Positions 49,804 through 57,454 are shown, numbered from the stretch's first letter. The stretch: 64,000 nt of DNA from Chromatiales bacterium (GCA_020831895.1 JAFIFS010000027.1:1-64000), one strand, 5' to 3'. Program-made: numbers and translations. Notes: generated by a model from the letters alone, not told the origin.

Positions 49804-50070
49804 TCAGAGTTTTTTTGCGAGGGACTCCGCGACGATGTCAGCCTTGATCTGGGCCTCGACGTACAGCTTCTTCAGCCGCCGGTTCTCTTCCTCCAGCTCC
49901 TTCATCCGGCCCATCAGCGAGGCGTCCATGCCGCCGTACTTGGCTCGCCACTTGTAGAGCGTCGCCGAGCTGAGGCCGTGCTCCCGGCACAGGCCGGGCA
50001 CCGCCTTGCCCGCCTCAGCCTGCTTCAGGACCGCCAGGATCTGCCTATCCGTGAATCTTGATCGCTTCAT
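49804..50070 (-). CDS. IS3-family transposase orfA (helix-turn-helix)
   Basis: 88 residues, intact. The N-terminal helix-turn-helix MKRSRFTDRQILAVLKQAEAG with GLSSATLYKWRAKYGG and a leucine-zipper helix (LEEENRRLKKLYVEAQIKADIV) are typical of IS3 orfA. It would bind the element ends. The frame ends LAKKL just at the A7 slippery site. Confidence 0.9.
   Translation of the reverse strand: MKRSRFTDRQILAVLKQAEAGKAVPGLCREHGLSSATLYKWRAKYGGMDASLMGRMKELEEENRRLKKLYVEAQIKADIVAESLAKKL
49810..49818 (-). other. programmed -1 frameshift slippery site of the IS3 element
   Basis: On the minus strand the sequence GCAAAAAAACTC contains A-AAA-AAC. A -1 slip there leads directly into the orfB frame (LRPSRRREVARWAVEERG...), as in other IS3 elements. 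Confidence 0.8.
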
Positions 50071-50153
50071 GTAGAACTCCTCCCATCGAGAAATTCTACT
50101 TCTCAGACCGCCAGTTGTATGGGGGGATTACCGGGCGGCTGTAAGCATAGTGG

Positions 50154-50254
50154 ACTCTAACGACCAAGCTCAGCCTCGAGCCGGCCTGGCGCGCGGGTTA
50201 CACAGGCAGGTCGCGTGACAGGCCGGCGAGTCGGCTGCAGCGTCGAGTTAGAGT
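50154..50254 (-). repeat. attC-like site (integron cassette recombination site)
   Basis: An imperfect palindrome of 101 bases bounded by perfectly complementary 8-base boxes, ACTCTAAC at 50154-50161 and GTTAGAGT at 50247-50254. These match the attC R''/R' cores (YYYAAC / GTTRRR). A second perfect inverted repeat GCCGGCCTG / CAGGCCGGC lies inside, as the L boxes and stem should. It directly follows (and overlaps the stop codon of) the toxin gene, the normal end of a gene cassette. Confidence 0.72.
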
Positions 50255-50517
50255 GCACGATATACATCTCGTCGATGTCCCAGTTTGACTACGAGGACAA
50301 CCAGTTCCGTATCTCGTATCTCGTAAACGATTCGGTACTGGCCCTGGCGTACACGATATCGGTCGCCGCTCCCTCCGAGTTTCTGGCATCCGGCCGGCCT
50401 GGGATCTTCTGCAAGCAGCTCGATCCTGCGAACCAGACGCTGTCGATCCTTCTTCCTGGGAATGGCCAACAGCTCCTTGCTGGCCGAGGGCTTGATCAGG
50501 ACCCTATATCTTCCCAC
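50248..50517 (-). CDS. RelE/ParE-family toxin
   Basis: 89 residues, an entire RelE/ParE fold: YRVLIKPSASKELLAIPRKKDRQRLVRRIELLAEDPRP, then GDRYRVRQGQYRIVYEIRDTELVVLVVKLGHRRDVYR. Such toxins cleave ribosome-bound mRNA (RelE) or poison gyrase (ParE); the Lys/Arg-rich second half favours RelE. It overlaps its antitoxin by 14 bases and ends in the attC-like box. Confidence 0.9.
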   Translation of the reverse strand: MGRYRVLIKPSASKELLAIPRKKDRQRLVRRIELLAEDPRPAGCQKLGGSGDRYRVRQGQYRIVYEIRDTELVVLVVKLGHRRDVYRAL

Positions 50518-50737
50518 TACGCTTCAGTTTCTTAACCACCGTTTCAAATGACAGATCCGGCTCGCCGCTTCGCTCATCAAAGGCGAGAAGGTCTTCTGCA
50601 TCTTCCGCGAGACTCAGACGGACAGCCTCATTGATCAAGTCCGACATTGACCGGTCGGTCTCCGCGGCCTTGAGTCGAAGTGCTCTATGAAGAGTCGGGT
50701 CGAAGTAAACAGTGGCGCGCTTTCGGGAGTTTTCCAT
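50504..50737 (-). CDS. RelB/CopG-type antitoxin
   Basis: 77 residues. A ribbon-helix-helix start (KRATVYFDPTLHRALRLKAAETDRSMSDLINEAVRLSL) is followed by an acidic tail (EDAEDLLAFDERSGEPDLSFETVVKKL) that would wrap the toxin. It should bind its own promoter. It lies upstream of the toxin in one cassette, so addiction may explain persistence of the cassette after the integrase was damaged. Confidence 0.85.
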   Translation of the reverse strand: MENSRKRATVYFDPTLHRALRLKAAETDRSMSDLINEAVRLSLAEDAEDLLAFDERSGEPDLSFETVVKKLKRSGKI

Positions 50738-50782
50738 GACGCCATGGTAACGCTAAGACGTCATGACGCAGCTCGCCATTCG

Positions 50783-50789
50783 GTCTAAC
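50783..50789 (-). promoter_or_regulatory. possible attI recombination core of the integron
   Basis: On the minus strand GTTAGAC matches the GTTRRRY insertion consensus exactly. It lies 46 bases upstream of the antitoxin start and ~117 bases before the start of the divergent integrase, where attI should be. It is only 7 bases, so the assignment rests on position. Confidence 0.5.
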
Positions 50790-50905
50790 TATAAATAGAA
50801 GGCCTAATCAGGCCGCCAAAAGACGTCATTCTCGCCGGATACTGTTCTCGCGCGCGGTGTAGGCGTCTGATTCGATTGGGGGCCCCTGGAGATTAGGTGG
50901 TCTAA

Positions 50906-51496
50906 ATGAACGGGGAGATGGGCGGCGCCAGGCCCGGCGTGCTGACGGTAGCCCGGGAGCGCATGCGTACGCTGCATATGGCCTACAGGACGGAGCAGGC
51001 GTACCTGCAGTGGATGCGGCGCTACATCGTTTTTCATCATCGTCGCCATCCGGGTGAACTCGGGGCGGCCGAGGTAGAGGCATTTTTGACTCATCTGGCA
51101 GTGCTGCGCAAGGTCAGTGCCTCAACGCAGAACCAGGCGTTGCAGGCAATTCTGTTCCTTTACCGGCAGGTGCTGCGGCAGGAGCTGCCCTGGCTTGAGA
51201 ACGTCACGCGCGCCAACCGCCCGCGCCGGCTGCCGGTCGTACTGAGCCGGGGCGAGGTGCAGCGGCTGCTCGGCGAGCTCCGGGGTACGCCCTGGCTGGT
51301 AGCAAGCCTGCTTTACGGCAGCGGCTTGCGTCTGACGGAGGCGCTGCGCCTGCGCGTAAAGGACCTGCTGGCGTCCGGCTATGACATCCGGACCGTGCAA
51401 GAGCTGCTGGGGCATTCGGACATCAAGACCACGATGATCTACACGCACGTGCTGCAGAAGGGCGCGCGAGGTGTGCGCAGCCCGCTGGATATCTGA
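50906..51496 (+). pseudogene. intI: integron integrase (IntI) with internal in-frame deletion
   Basis: 196 codons, whereas IntI is normally ~320-340. The N-terminal half is normal ([69 protein letters not shown]). The sequence then jumps straight to [29 protein letters not shown], the C-terminal catalytic end. About 110-130 residues are absent, including the HxxR box and the beta-hairpin lysine. The first Arg, GH and the Tyr remain. It is in frame but should be catalytically dead. Orientation, divergent from the cassette, is that of a true integron. Confidence 0.9.
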
Positions 51497-51550
51497 CAGC
51501 CCCCAGAAGGCCCGGCATAATTGTGCCATCCCAACCGCCGCCGGGCGTTC

Positions 51551-51946
51551 ATGTACGCACTGCTTGCCGACATCGTCCTCCTGCTGCATGCGCTGATCGT
51601 CGCCTTCGTCGTCTTCGGCCTGGTGCTGACGCTGGCCGGCGGCCTGCTGGGCTGGGCGTGGCCGCGCAACTTCTGGTTCCGCGTGACGCACCTGGCGCTG
51701 GTCGTGGTGGTGGCGGTCCAGGCCTGGCTGGGCGTGCTCTGCCCGCTGACGATCTGGGAGCAGCAGCTGCGCTCGCTCGCGGGGCAGCCAGTCTACGAGG
51801 GCTCGTTCATCGAGTTCTGGCTGCACCGGATCATCTTCTACGAGGCCGAGCCCTGGGTGTTCACGCTGGTGTATACACTGTTCGGCCTGCTGGTCGCGGT
51901 GACCTGGTGGCGCCTGCCGCCACGCAGGTCGGGGATTCTGAAGTGA
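51551..51946 (+). CDS. DUF2784 family membrane protein
   Basis: 131 residues, four helices. The start YALLADIVLLLHALIVAFVVFGLVL with LGWAWPRNFWFRVTHLALVVVVAVQAWLGVLCPLTIWE is the DUF2784 signature. Function unknown. It heads a short run of tightly spaced genes (51551-54691). Confidence 0.85.
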   Translation: MYALLADIVLLLHALIVAFVVFGLVLTLAGGLLGWAWPRNFWFRVTHLALVVVVAVQAWLGVLCPLTIWEQQLRSLAGQPVYEGSFIEFWLHRIIFYEAEPWVFTLVYTLFGLLVAVTWWRLPPRRSGILK

Positions 51947-51956
51947 CGGAGCTGCA

Positions 51957-52334
51957 ATGAGCATTGTTCGCAGTAGTGATGGACGCCAGCCGCTGAGCGC
52001 GCTCGAGCAGCGCGTGATCGGGATGCTGGCCGATACCCTGGCGCCCGAGGCGGCGGAGACGCTGCGGGCGCAGCTGGCCGCGGCCATCGCCATTCACCGG
52101 ACGCACAGCGGCGTCGGCTTCATGACGCGTATCCTCGTGGAGCCGGAGGCGCCCGCGCTGGAGGCAGGCCTGCTGAAGGAGCTGCACCCGCTGCGCGCGG
52201 CGCATCCGCAGCTGCGCGAGCCCGCCGAGTTCGTGCTGCAGTTCAGGGAAGGGAGGATGACCACGCTGGAGGCCTACTGCTTCGAGGGCATGTGGCCGGC
52301 CGACGAATCCGGATTCAGGCCGGGCGGGCACTGA
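51957..52334 (+). CDS. hypothetical protein
   Basis: 125 residues, no signal or membrane segment. It is Ala/Leu/Glu rich with a helical N-terminal half (LSALEQRVIGMLADTLAPEAAETLRAQLAAAIAIHRTHSG) and ends with LQFREGRMTTLEAYCFEGMWPADE. I do not recognise the family. It starts 10 bases after DUF2784, so is probably co-transcribed. Confidence 0.65.
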   Translation: MSIVRSSDGRQPLSALEQRVIGMLADTLAPEAAETLRAQLAAAIAIHRTHSGVGFMTRILVEPEAPALEAGLLKELHPLRAAHPQLREPAEFVLQFREGRMTTLEAYCFEGMWPADESGFRPGGH

Positions 52335-52365
52335 GCAGTACGGTGCTCCCGGGGAGAAGGTGACT

Positions 52366-52770
52366 ATGACAGTACAGGGAAAACTGAACCTGCTGGGCCT
52401 GCTGCTACTGCCGCTGGCGGCCACAGTGGCTGCGCTGCTGGTCTTCGGTCTGCGGACCGACACCCTGCTCGCCGTGTTTGCGATGAACCTGCTGCCGGTG
52501 CTGCTCGCCGCGCCCCTGGCGGGGCTGCTGCTGCTCGCCATGCGCCACTCCACCGAGGCGCTGCGCTGGCTCGCGGTGCTGCCGACGCTGCTGCCGGCCG
52601 CCTGGGGCTCGGCCTGGTACCTGCTCAGGGCCGCGGCGCCCAACCGGGTTGCGCCGGGTGTCGAGTACATTGCCGGGCCCACCTACCTGCTGGTGGCGGT
52701 ACTGCTGCTGCTGCTGGTCATCGCTCCCGCCTGCCTGCTTCTCCGTCGCCGCGCCACGTACGCAGCCTGA
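52366..52770 (+). CDS. uncharacterised four-helix membrane protein
   Basis: 134 residues, with four Leu-rich membrane segments separated by short turns. No family recognised. ATG 52366 has GGGGAGAAGG 6 bases upstream; GTG 52360 is in frame within that site. It is followed 10 bases later by the next gene. Confidence 0.65.
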   Translation: MTVQGKLNLLGLLLLPLAATVAALLVFGLRTDTLLAVFAMNLLPVLLAAPLAGLLLLAMRHSTEALRWLAVLPTLLPAAWGSAWYLLRAAAPNRVAPGVEYIAGPTYLLVAVLLLLLVIAPACLLLRRRATYAA

Positions 52771-52780
52771 CCCGGTCCGC

Positions 52781-53821
52781 ATGACGAGGACAGCCGCTTC
52801 GCTGCCAAGGCCCGCACGTTACGCGCCGCATGCGCTGCTGGCCGGACGACCGCACATCATCGTCGATGGCGCGCCGCTGCCGGGGACGGCGCTCACGCTC
52901 TCGCACTGGCCCGTCAACCACACGCCAGCGCCGCTCAGGCGCGACACGTCCACGGCAACGGCCTTCGCCTGGCTGGACGCCCCGGAGTTCCACATCGACC
53001 TGCCCTGGGTCTCCAACAGCCATTTCGACCAGGATGGCCTGTGCAGCATGTTCGTCACCTGCGACCCGGCGGAAGCGTTGCGCCATCGCGAGCTGCTCGA
53101 GTCCGCGGCGCTGGCGGGCGACTTCGGTGTCGTCACCAGCCGCGAGGGTGCCCGGCTCGCGCTGGCCATCGAGACGCTGTCCGATCCGGACCTGTCGCCC
53201 CTGCCGGCCGAGGTTTTCGCCGACGCCGACCGTGAGGCGGCGCTGTACGGCGCGCTGCTGCCGCGCATGCCTGCGCTGCTGGGCGCCCTCGGCCGACGCC
53301 CGCGGCTGTGGTCCAGCGAGGAGGCGTTTCTCGACGACAGCTTCCGCCTGATCGATGCCGGCCGCGTCAGGATCCGCGAGCGCGCCGAACTCGACCTGGC
53401 CATTGTCGACATCGATGCCGACCTGCCGCTGAGGCCGCTGCACCGATACATCCGCCGGGAGCAGGCGCCGGTGCATCCCTGGGCCGTCAACAGCCGGACT
53501 CTCTGCTCGCGGATACTGGCGATCCAGGGGCGGATCGTCGAGTTCCATTACCGCTACGAGAGCTGGGTCCAGCTTGCTTCCCGCCGCCCCATGCTGCGGC
53601 GGGACCTATCCGAACTGCGCGATCGTCTCAACCGGCTGGAGGCCGGAGCGGTGCGCTGGCTGCTCGACCCGGTGGGTGAAGTCGTGCCCCGCCTGCGCAC
53701 GGCACGCCGCCAGCCCGGTAGTGTGCCCGTCGAGCAGCTGGTCGAGGAGATCTGCGCCGCGTTGCGCATCTCTCCGGTCGCCTGGGACCCGTGGAACTGG
53801 CAGGATGCGGGCCATGGATGA
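52781..53821 (+). CDS. uncharacterised cytoplasmic protein
   Basis: 346 residues, soluble. Distinctive pieces are LTLSHWPVNHTPAPLRRDTSTATAF, FHIDLPWVSNSHFDQDGLCSMFVTCDPAEAL (a conserved His-Phe-Asp and a Cys) and IVEFHYRYESWVQLASRRPMLRRDL. The HFDQDGLCS region could hold a metal or nucleophile, but I cannot assign a family. It overlaps the first glyoxalase-fold gene by 8 bases, so is likely co-translated with it. Confidence 0.6.
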   Translation: MTRTAASLPRPARYAPHALLAGRPHIIVDGAPLPGTALTLSHWPVNHTPAPLRRDTSTATAFAWLDAPEFHIDLPWVSNSHFDQDGLCSMFVTCDPAEALRHRELLESAALAGDFGVVTSREGARLALAIETLSDPDLSPLPAEVFADADREAALYGALLPRMPALLGALGRRPRLWSSEEAFLDDSFRLIDAGRVRIRERAELDLAIVDIDADLPLRPLHRYIRREQAPVHPWAVNSRTLCSRILAIQGRIVEFHYRYESWVQLASRRPMLRRDLSELRDRLNRLEAGAVRWLLDPVGEVVPRLRTARRQPGSVPVEQLVEEICAALRISPVAWDPWNWQDAGHG

Positions 53822-54254
53822 GCGCCGGCTCACGCCCTTTCACCTCGCCGTGCTGGTCGACGACCTGGACGCGGCGCGGACGTTCTATGGAGACCTGCTG
53901 GGCTGCCCGGCCGGACGCAGCAGCGGGAGCTGGGCAGACTTCGACTTCTTCGGTCACCAGCTGGTGTGTCACCAGCTGCCGGGTGAGCGTCCGCCTGCGT
54001 CCAGCCAGCTGGTCGACGGCCACGGCGTGCCGGTGCCGCATTTCGGCGTCGTGCTGCCGCTGGCCGAGTGGGAGGCGCTGCGCAGCCGCCTCGAGGCGGC
54101 CGGCGTCGGTTTTCGCGTCGACCCCCATGTGCGTTTCGCGGGCCAGCCCGGCGAGCAACACACCTTTTTCATCACCGACCCGGCCGGCAATGCCCTGGAG
54201 TTCAAGGGCTTCCGGGGCCTTGACGCGCTGTTCGCGGTCGGGAGCCCTCGATGA
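53814..54254 (+). CDS. VOC family (glyoxalase/bleomycin-resistance fold) protein
   Basis: 146 residues. Two beta-alpha-beta-beta-beta units with metal-ligand positions His in FHLAVLVDDLDAARTFYGDLLG, His in VPHFGVVLP and Glu in DPAGNALEFKGF. It is a single VOC unit (usually a dimer). Enzyme specificity unknown. The pairing with another VOC gene downstream, with a 4-base overlap, suggests both act together. Confidence 0.85.
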   Translation: MDERRLTPFHLAVLVDDLDAARTFYGDLLGCPAGRSSGSWADFDFFGHQLVCHQLPGERPPASSQLVDGHGVPVPHFGVVLPLAEWEALRSRLEAAGVGFRVDPHVRFAGQPGEQHTFFITDPAGNALEFKGFRGLDALFAVGSPR

Positions 54255-54691
54255 TTCGGCTGCGGGGCCTGGACCACCTCGTGCTGCGGGCGCGTGACGC
54301 TGAAAGGCTGGTGCGCTTCTATTGCGAGGTGCTCGGCTGCATCGAGGAGCGTCGTGTCGCCGACCTGGGCCTGGTGCAGCTGCGCGCCGGCAGCGCGCTG
54401 ATCGACATCGTGCCGGTGGAAATCGAGCTCGGGCGTCGCGGCGGCGCCCCGCCCAGGGACGTTGGCCGGAACATGGACCACTTCTGCCTGCTGGTGGACC
54501 CGTTCGACGAGCAGGCGCTGCGGGAAACGCTGGTCCGGCACGGTATCGAGGCCGGGGAAACGGCGGTCCGCTACGGCGCGACCGGCTTCGGGCCCTCGAT
54601 CTACCTGACGGACCCGGAGGGCAATACGGTGGAGCTCAAGGGCTTCACGCCCGCGAGCCCGCAGTCCCCTCGATCATCAGGGACATCCTGA
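54251..54691 (+). CDS. VOC family protein
   Basis: 146 residues. Glyoxalase-like, with His in GLDHLVLRARDAERLVRFYCEVLG, His in NMDHFCLLVDPFDEQAL and Glu in DPEGNTVELKGF, so a metal site is likely. It overlaps the preceding VOC gene by 4 bases and its 3' end overlaps the convergent FixJ-like gene by 47 bases, a rather long overlap. Confidence 0.85.
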   Translation: MIRLRGLDHLVLRARDAERLVRFYCEVLGCIEERRVADLGLVQLRAGSALIDIVPVEIELGRRGGAPPRDVGRNMDHFCLLVDPFDEQALRETLVRHGIEAGETAVRYGATGFGPSIYLTDPEGNTVELKGFTPASPQSPRSSGTS

Positions 54692-55271
54692 CCAGCTCGG
54701 CCAGCGAGCGTGCGTGCATCTTCTCCATCACGCGAGCGCGGTGGATTTCCACCGTCCGCTGGCTGAGCTCCAGGTCCATTGCGATCACCTTGTTGGCCAG
54801 GCCTCGCACCACGCACTCCATCACCTCGCGTTCACGCGGCGTGAGTGTCTCGTAGCGCTCGCCCACGGCACGCTGCTGCTCTTCTTCCGAGCGCTGGGCG
54901 GCATCGAGATTGATCGCCTGGTTGATCCGGTCGAGCAGCTCCTGGTCGCGGAAGGGCTTCTGGATGAAGTCGAAGGCGCCTTTCTGCATGGCGTCCACCG
55001 CCATGGGCACGTCGCCGTGACCGGTGATGAAGATCACCGGAAGGGCGCAGTGAAGCTCGATCAGCTGTTGCTGCAGCTCCATGCCGCTCATGCCCGGCAT
55101 CCTTATGTCGAGCACGACGCACCCGCGCCAGTCTGGATCGTAGGCATCGATCAGGGCCTGCGCGGAGTCGAACAGCCTGCTGTTGATGCCCACTGACTTC
55201 AGCAGCAGTCCCAGCGAGTCGCGTACGGCCTGGTCGTCGTCGACGACGAATACGGTGCTCAGCTCATTCAT
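54645..55271 (-). CDS. FixJ-family response regulator
   Basis: 208 residues. A receiver domain with phospho-acceptor Asp near residue 54 (CVVLDIRMPGMSGMELQQQL) and Lys in FIQKPF is followed by a LuxR-type helix-turn-helix (LTPREREVMECVVRGLANKVIAMDLELSQRTVEIHRARVMEKM). It is adjacent to the FixL-like kinase (6-base gap), so it should be its partner. Targets are unknown; a Crp/Fnr regulator of FixK type lies 6 kb away. Confidence 0.92.
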   Translation of the reverse strand: MNELSTVFVVDDDQAVRDSLGLLLKSVGINSRLFDSAQALIDAYDPDWRGCVVLDIRMPGMSGMELQQQLIELHCALPVIFITGHGDVPMAVDAMQKGAFDFIQKPFRDQELLDRINQAINLDAAQRSEEEQQRAVGERYETLTPREREVMECVVRGLANKVIAMDLELSQRTVEIHRARVMEKMHARSLAELVRMSLMIEGTAGSRA

Positions 55272-55277
55272 CGGTTC

Positions 55278-56489
55278 CTACTCTTCCGGGTGGATGGGCA
55301 GCGTGAACCAGAAGGTGGCGCCCCCATCGACATTGTTCCTGAAGTCCAGCGTGCCGCCGTGGGCCGTGATGATCGACCGGCTGATCGCGAGCCCCATGCC
55401 CATGCCTGTGCTCTTCGTGGTGAAGAAAGGCGTGAACAGCCGGTCGCGCAGCGACTCGTCTATGCCCGGACCCTGGTCGGTGATCGCGATGCGCAGCTGC
55501 GAGTCGGTGCCCACAGTCGCCTCCAGCAGCAGCTTTCGGCGCTCGGCCGGGGATTCGCGGATAGCGTCGACGCCGTTGCGTATCAGGTTCAGCACGACCT
55601 GCTGTATCTGCACGACGTCGGCAACGATCTCCGGGAGCGACGGATCTAGGGAGAAATCCAGCCGGATACTGCTCGCCTTGGCGTCCAGTTCCGCCAGCGG
55701 GCGTATCTCCTCGATCAGGCTGGTGATCGTCACCGGGCGACGGGACAGTTCACGGCTGCGCGTGAAGCTCCGGATCCGGCGGATCACCTCCCCGGCACGG
55801 TGTGCCTGGGCGTTGATCGACTCCAGCGCGCTGACCACCTCGGTGATGTTGCTCTCGTCCCGTGCGATCAGCCGCAGGCATGCGGCGGTGTAGGTTGCGA
55901 TCGCGCTCAGCGGCTGGTTGATCTCGTGGGCCATCGCCGCAGCCATTTCGCCCATGGTCGTCAGCCTGCTGACGTGCATCATCTCCTCGCGGTGGTGCAG
56001 CGCTTCTTCCTCCGCCTGTTTCTCTGCCGTCAGGTCACGCATGAGGCCGACGAAGCGGATCTCGCCCTTGAGCCGCACCTCGCCAACCGAGAGCGATACC
56101 GGAAACACGCTGCCGTCCTTGCGCCTGGCCAGCACCTCCCGGCCGATGCCGATGATGCGCCTGCGACCGGTGCGCAGGTATTGCCCCACATAGTTGTCGT
56201 GACGGCCGGCATCCTCGTCCGACATGATCATGTTCAGGGAGCGCCCGAGCAGCTGTTCGGCGCTGTAGCCGAGCATGCTTTCTGCGGACCTGTTCACCCG
56301 GACGATGAGCCCCTGCTCGTCGATTACCATGATCCCGTCGATGGCTGCGTTCAGCAGTGCATCGAACTCGGCCGCTCCAAGCTCGCTGTCGAGGCCGGCG
56401 TTGCTGGCCCCGGCCGGTACGGTCGCTGGATGTTCCCCCAATGCCGGACTCCGGGTGTCTGTCCCGCTCTTGCGCGTGGCCCACACCAT
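55278..56489 (-). CDS. FixL-like heme-PAS oxygen-sensing histidine kinase
   Basis: About 403 residues. One PAS domain (IDGIMVIDEQGLIVRVNRSAESMLGY) contains the FixL-type heme signature: the His in AGRHDNYVGQYLRTG and the Arg in RIIGIGREV, followed by RRKDGSVFPVSLSVGE. The kinase core has the H box MAHEINQPLSAIATYT, N box NLIRNGVDAI and G boxes DQGPGID and GMGMGLAISRSI. There are no membrane helices, so it is soluble. I took ATG 56489. The neighbouring molybdopterin gene is divergent. Confidence 0.88.
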   Translation of the reverse strand: MVWATRKSGTDTRSPALGEHPATVPAGASNAGLDSELGAAEFDALLNAAIDGIMVIDEQGLIVRVNRSAESMLGYSAEQLLGRSLNMIMSDEDAGRHDNYVGQYLRTGRRRIIGIGREVLARRKDGSVFPVSLSVGEVRLKGEIRFVGLMRDLTAEKQAEEEALHHREEMMHVSRLTTMGEMAAAMAHEINQPLSAIATYTAACLRLIARDESNITEVVSALESINAQAHRAGEVIRRIRSFTRSRELSRRPVTITSLIEEIRPLAELDAKASSIRLDFSLDPSLPEIVADVVQIQQVVLNLIRNGVDAIRESPAERRKLLLEATVGTDSQLRIAITDQGPGIDESLRDRLFTPFFTTKSTGMGMGLAISRSIITAHGGTLDFRNNVDGGATFWFTLPIHPEE

Positions 56490-56555
56490 ACACGCTGGCC
56501 CGGCAGCCTGCACGGGCCGCTTGCCGAACGCATGGGCCGCAGCCAGTATCGCCTG

Positions 56556-57188
56556 ATGGGCAGGCGGGACAGGGTCCGTTACGCGAGCAGGCCACTGGCA
56601 GTGCTGGTACTGGCCGCCGGTGCGGGGCGGCGCTTCGGGGGGCGAAAGCCGCTTGCCCGGCTCATGGGCCGGCCAATGGTGCTGCATGTCGTGGACCGGG
56701 CGCTTATCGTTGCCGATGCTGGAGTAACGGTCGTCAGCGGGCCGGGTGCCCATAGCCTGCGCCGCGAGCTGGCCAGCTCACCCGTTCGCGTGGTCCACAA
56801 CCCGGGCTGGCGACAGGGCCAGCGCAGCTCGCTGGTGGCCGGTTTGCGGGCGCTGCCGCGGGAGGCGGCCGGCGTGCTGGTGCTGCTGGCCGACCAGCCG
56901 GGCATAGAACTGGCGGACCTCGGCCGGCTGCGCGCGGCCTGGCGCCGGGAACCGGATCACGTCATTGCGGTGCGCCATAGCGATGGCGCCGGGGCCCCTG
57001 CAATCTTCTCCCGCGCGCACTGGCCCGCGCTCACTGCCCGGGCAGCCAGCGGTGCACGCGGAGTGCCGGCCGGTCTGCCGGTCCGTGCGCTGCGGCTGTC
57101 GCGCCCGACGCCCGACATCGACAACCCGCTGGCGCTCGCGAGGCTGGCCTGCGCAGGCGGGCGCGCGCATGGTAGATTTAAGGCCTGA
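56556..57188 (+). CDS. MobA/MocA-like molybdopterin nucleotidyltransferase
   Basis: About 210 residues. The NTP-transferase signature LAVLVLAAGAGRRFGGRKPLARLMGRPM begins the core, with the metal site in VLVLLADQPGIELADL and HVIAVRHSDGAGAPAIFSRAHW. It fits the MocA (CTP:molybdopterin cytidylyltransferase) or MobA group, feeding Mo cofactor to enzymes. ATG 56532 is also in frame. It overlaps moaD by 20 bases. Confidence 0.8.
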   Translation: MGRRDRVRYASRPLAVLVLAAGAGRRFGGRKPLARLMGRPMVLHVVDRALIVADAGVTVVSGPGAHSLRRELASSPVRVVHNPGWRQGQRSSLVAGLRALPREAAGVLVLLADQPGIELADLGRLRAAWRREPDHVIAVRHSDGAGAPAIFSRAHWPALTARAASGARGVPAGLPVRALRLSRPTPDIDNPLALARLACAGGRAHGRFKA

Positions 57189-57453
57189 GCCCGCCCTCGA
57201 TACGCAATCCGACGTGACCCGCATAGAGCTTGAATATTTCGCGATCCTCCGCGAACACACTGGCCGCGATGGCGAGACCTGGCACACGCAGGCGGGCAGC
57301 GTCGGCGACCTCTATGCGGAGATCGCGGCGCACTACGGGATCCCCGAGGTCGGCCGGCTGAAGGCCGCGATCAACGACGAGTTCGCTGACTGGCATGCGC
57401 CGCTCAGCGACGGTGACCGGGTCGTGTTCATACCCCCGGTTGCGGGAGGCTGA
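57169..57453 (+). CDS. moaD: molybdopterin synthase sulfur carrier subunit MoaD
   Basis: About 94 residues. Beta-grasp protein ending in the required Gly-Gly (DRVVFIPPVAGG), which is adenylated then thiolated. The core reads IELEYFAILREHTGRDGETWH. GTG 57214 could be a shorter start that gives a more usual length (~79). Confidence 0.9.
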   Translation: MVDLRPEPALDTQSDVTRIELEYFAILREHTGRDGETWHTQAGSVGDLYAEIAAHYGIPEVGRLKAAINDEFADWHAPLSDGDRVVFIPPVAGG

Positions 57454-57454
57454 G

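Larger units (their letters stand above)
49388..50120 (-). mobile_element. IS3-family insertion sequence remnant (orfA plus truncated orfB)
   Basis: Two overlapping transposase frames in the IS3 arrangement, joined by a -1 frameshift site. The orfA end lies near 50070-50120, where CGATGGGAGG and AGAAGTAGAA (minus strand) are seen before the ATG. The orfB end is lost: the protein stops within the integrase core just beyond LNQVWSLD, and no right-hand inverted repeat is visible before tRNA-Arg. The exact outer boundaries are uncertain. Confidence 0.75.

Noticed and set aside
49388-51496. A CRISPR array or prophage in the tRNA-adjacent region
   Set aside because: No regularly spaced repeats and no phage structural genes were seen. 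The features are explained by IS and integron remnants.
49298-51500. tRNA-derived att duplication
   Set aside because: I looked for a second copy of the tRNA-Arg 3' end near 51.5 kb and found none, so no integrative-element boundary is claimed.
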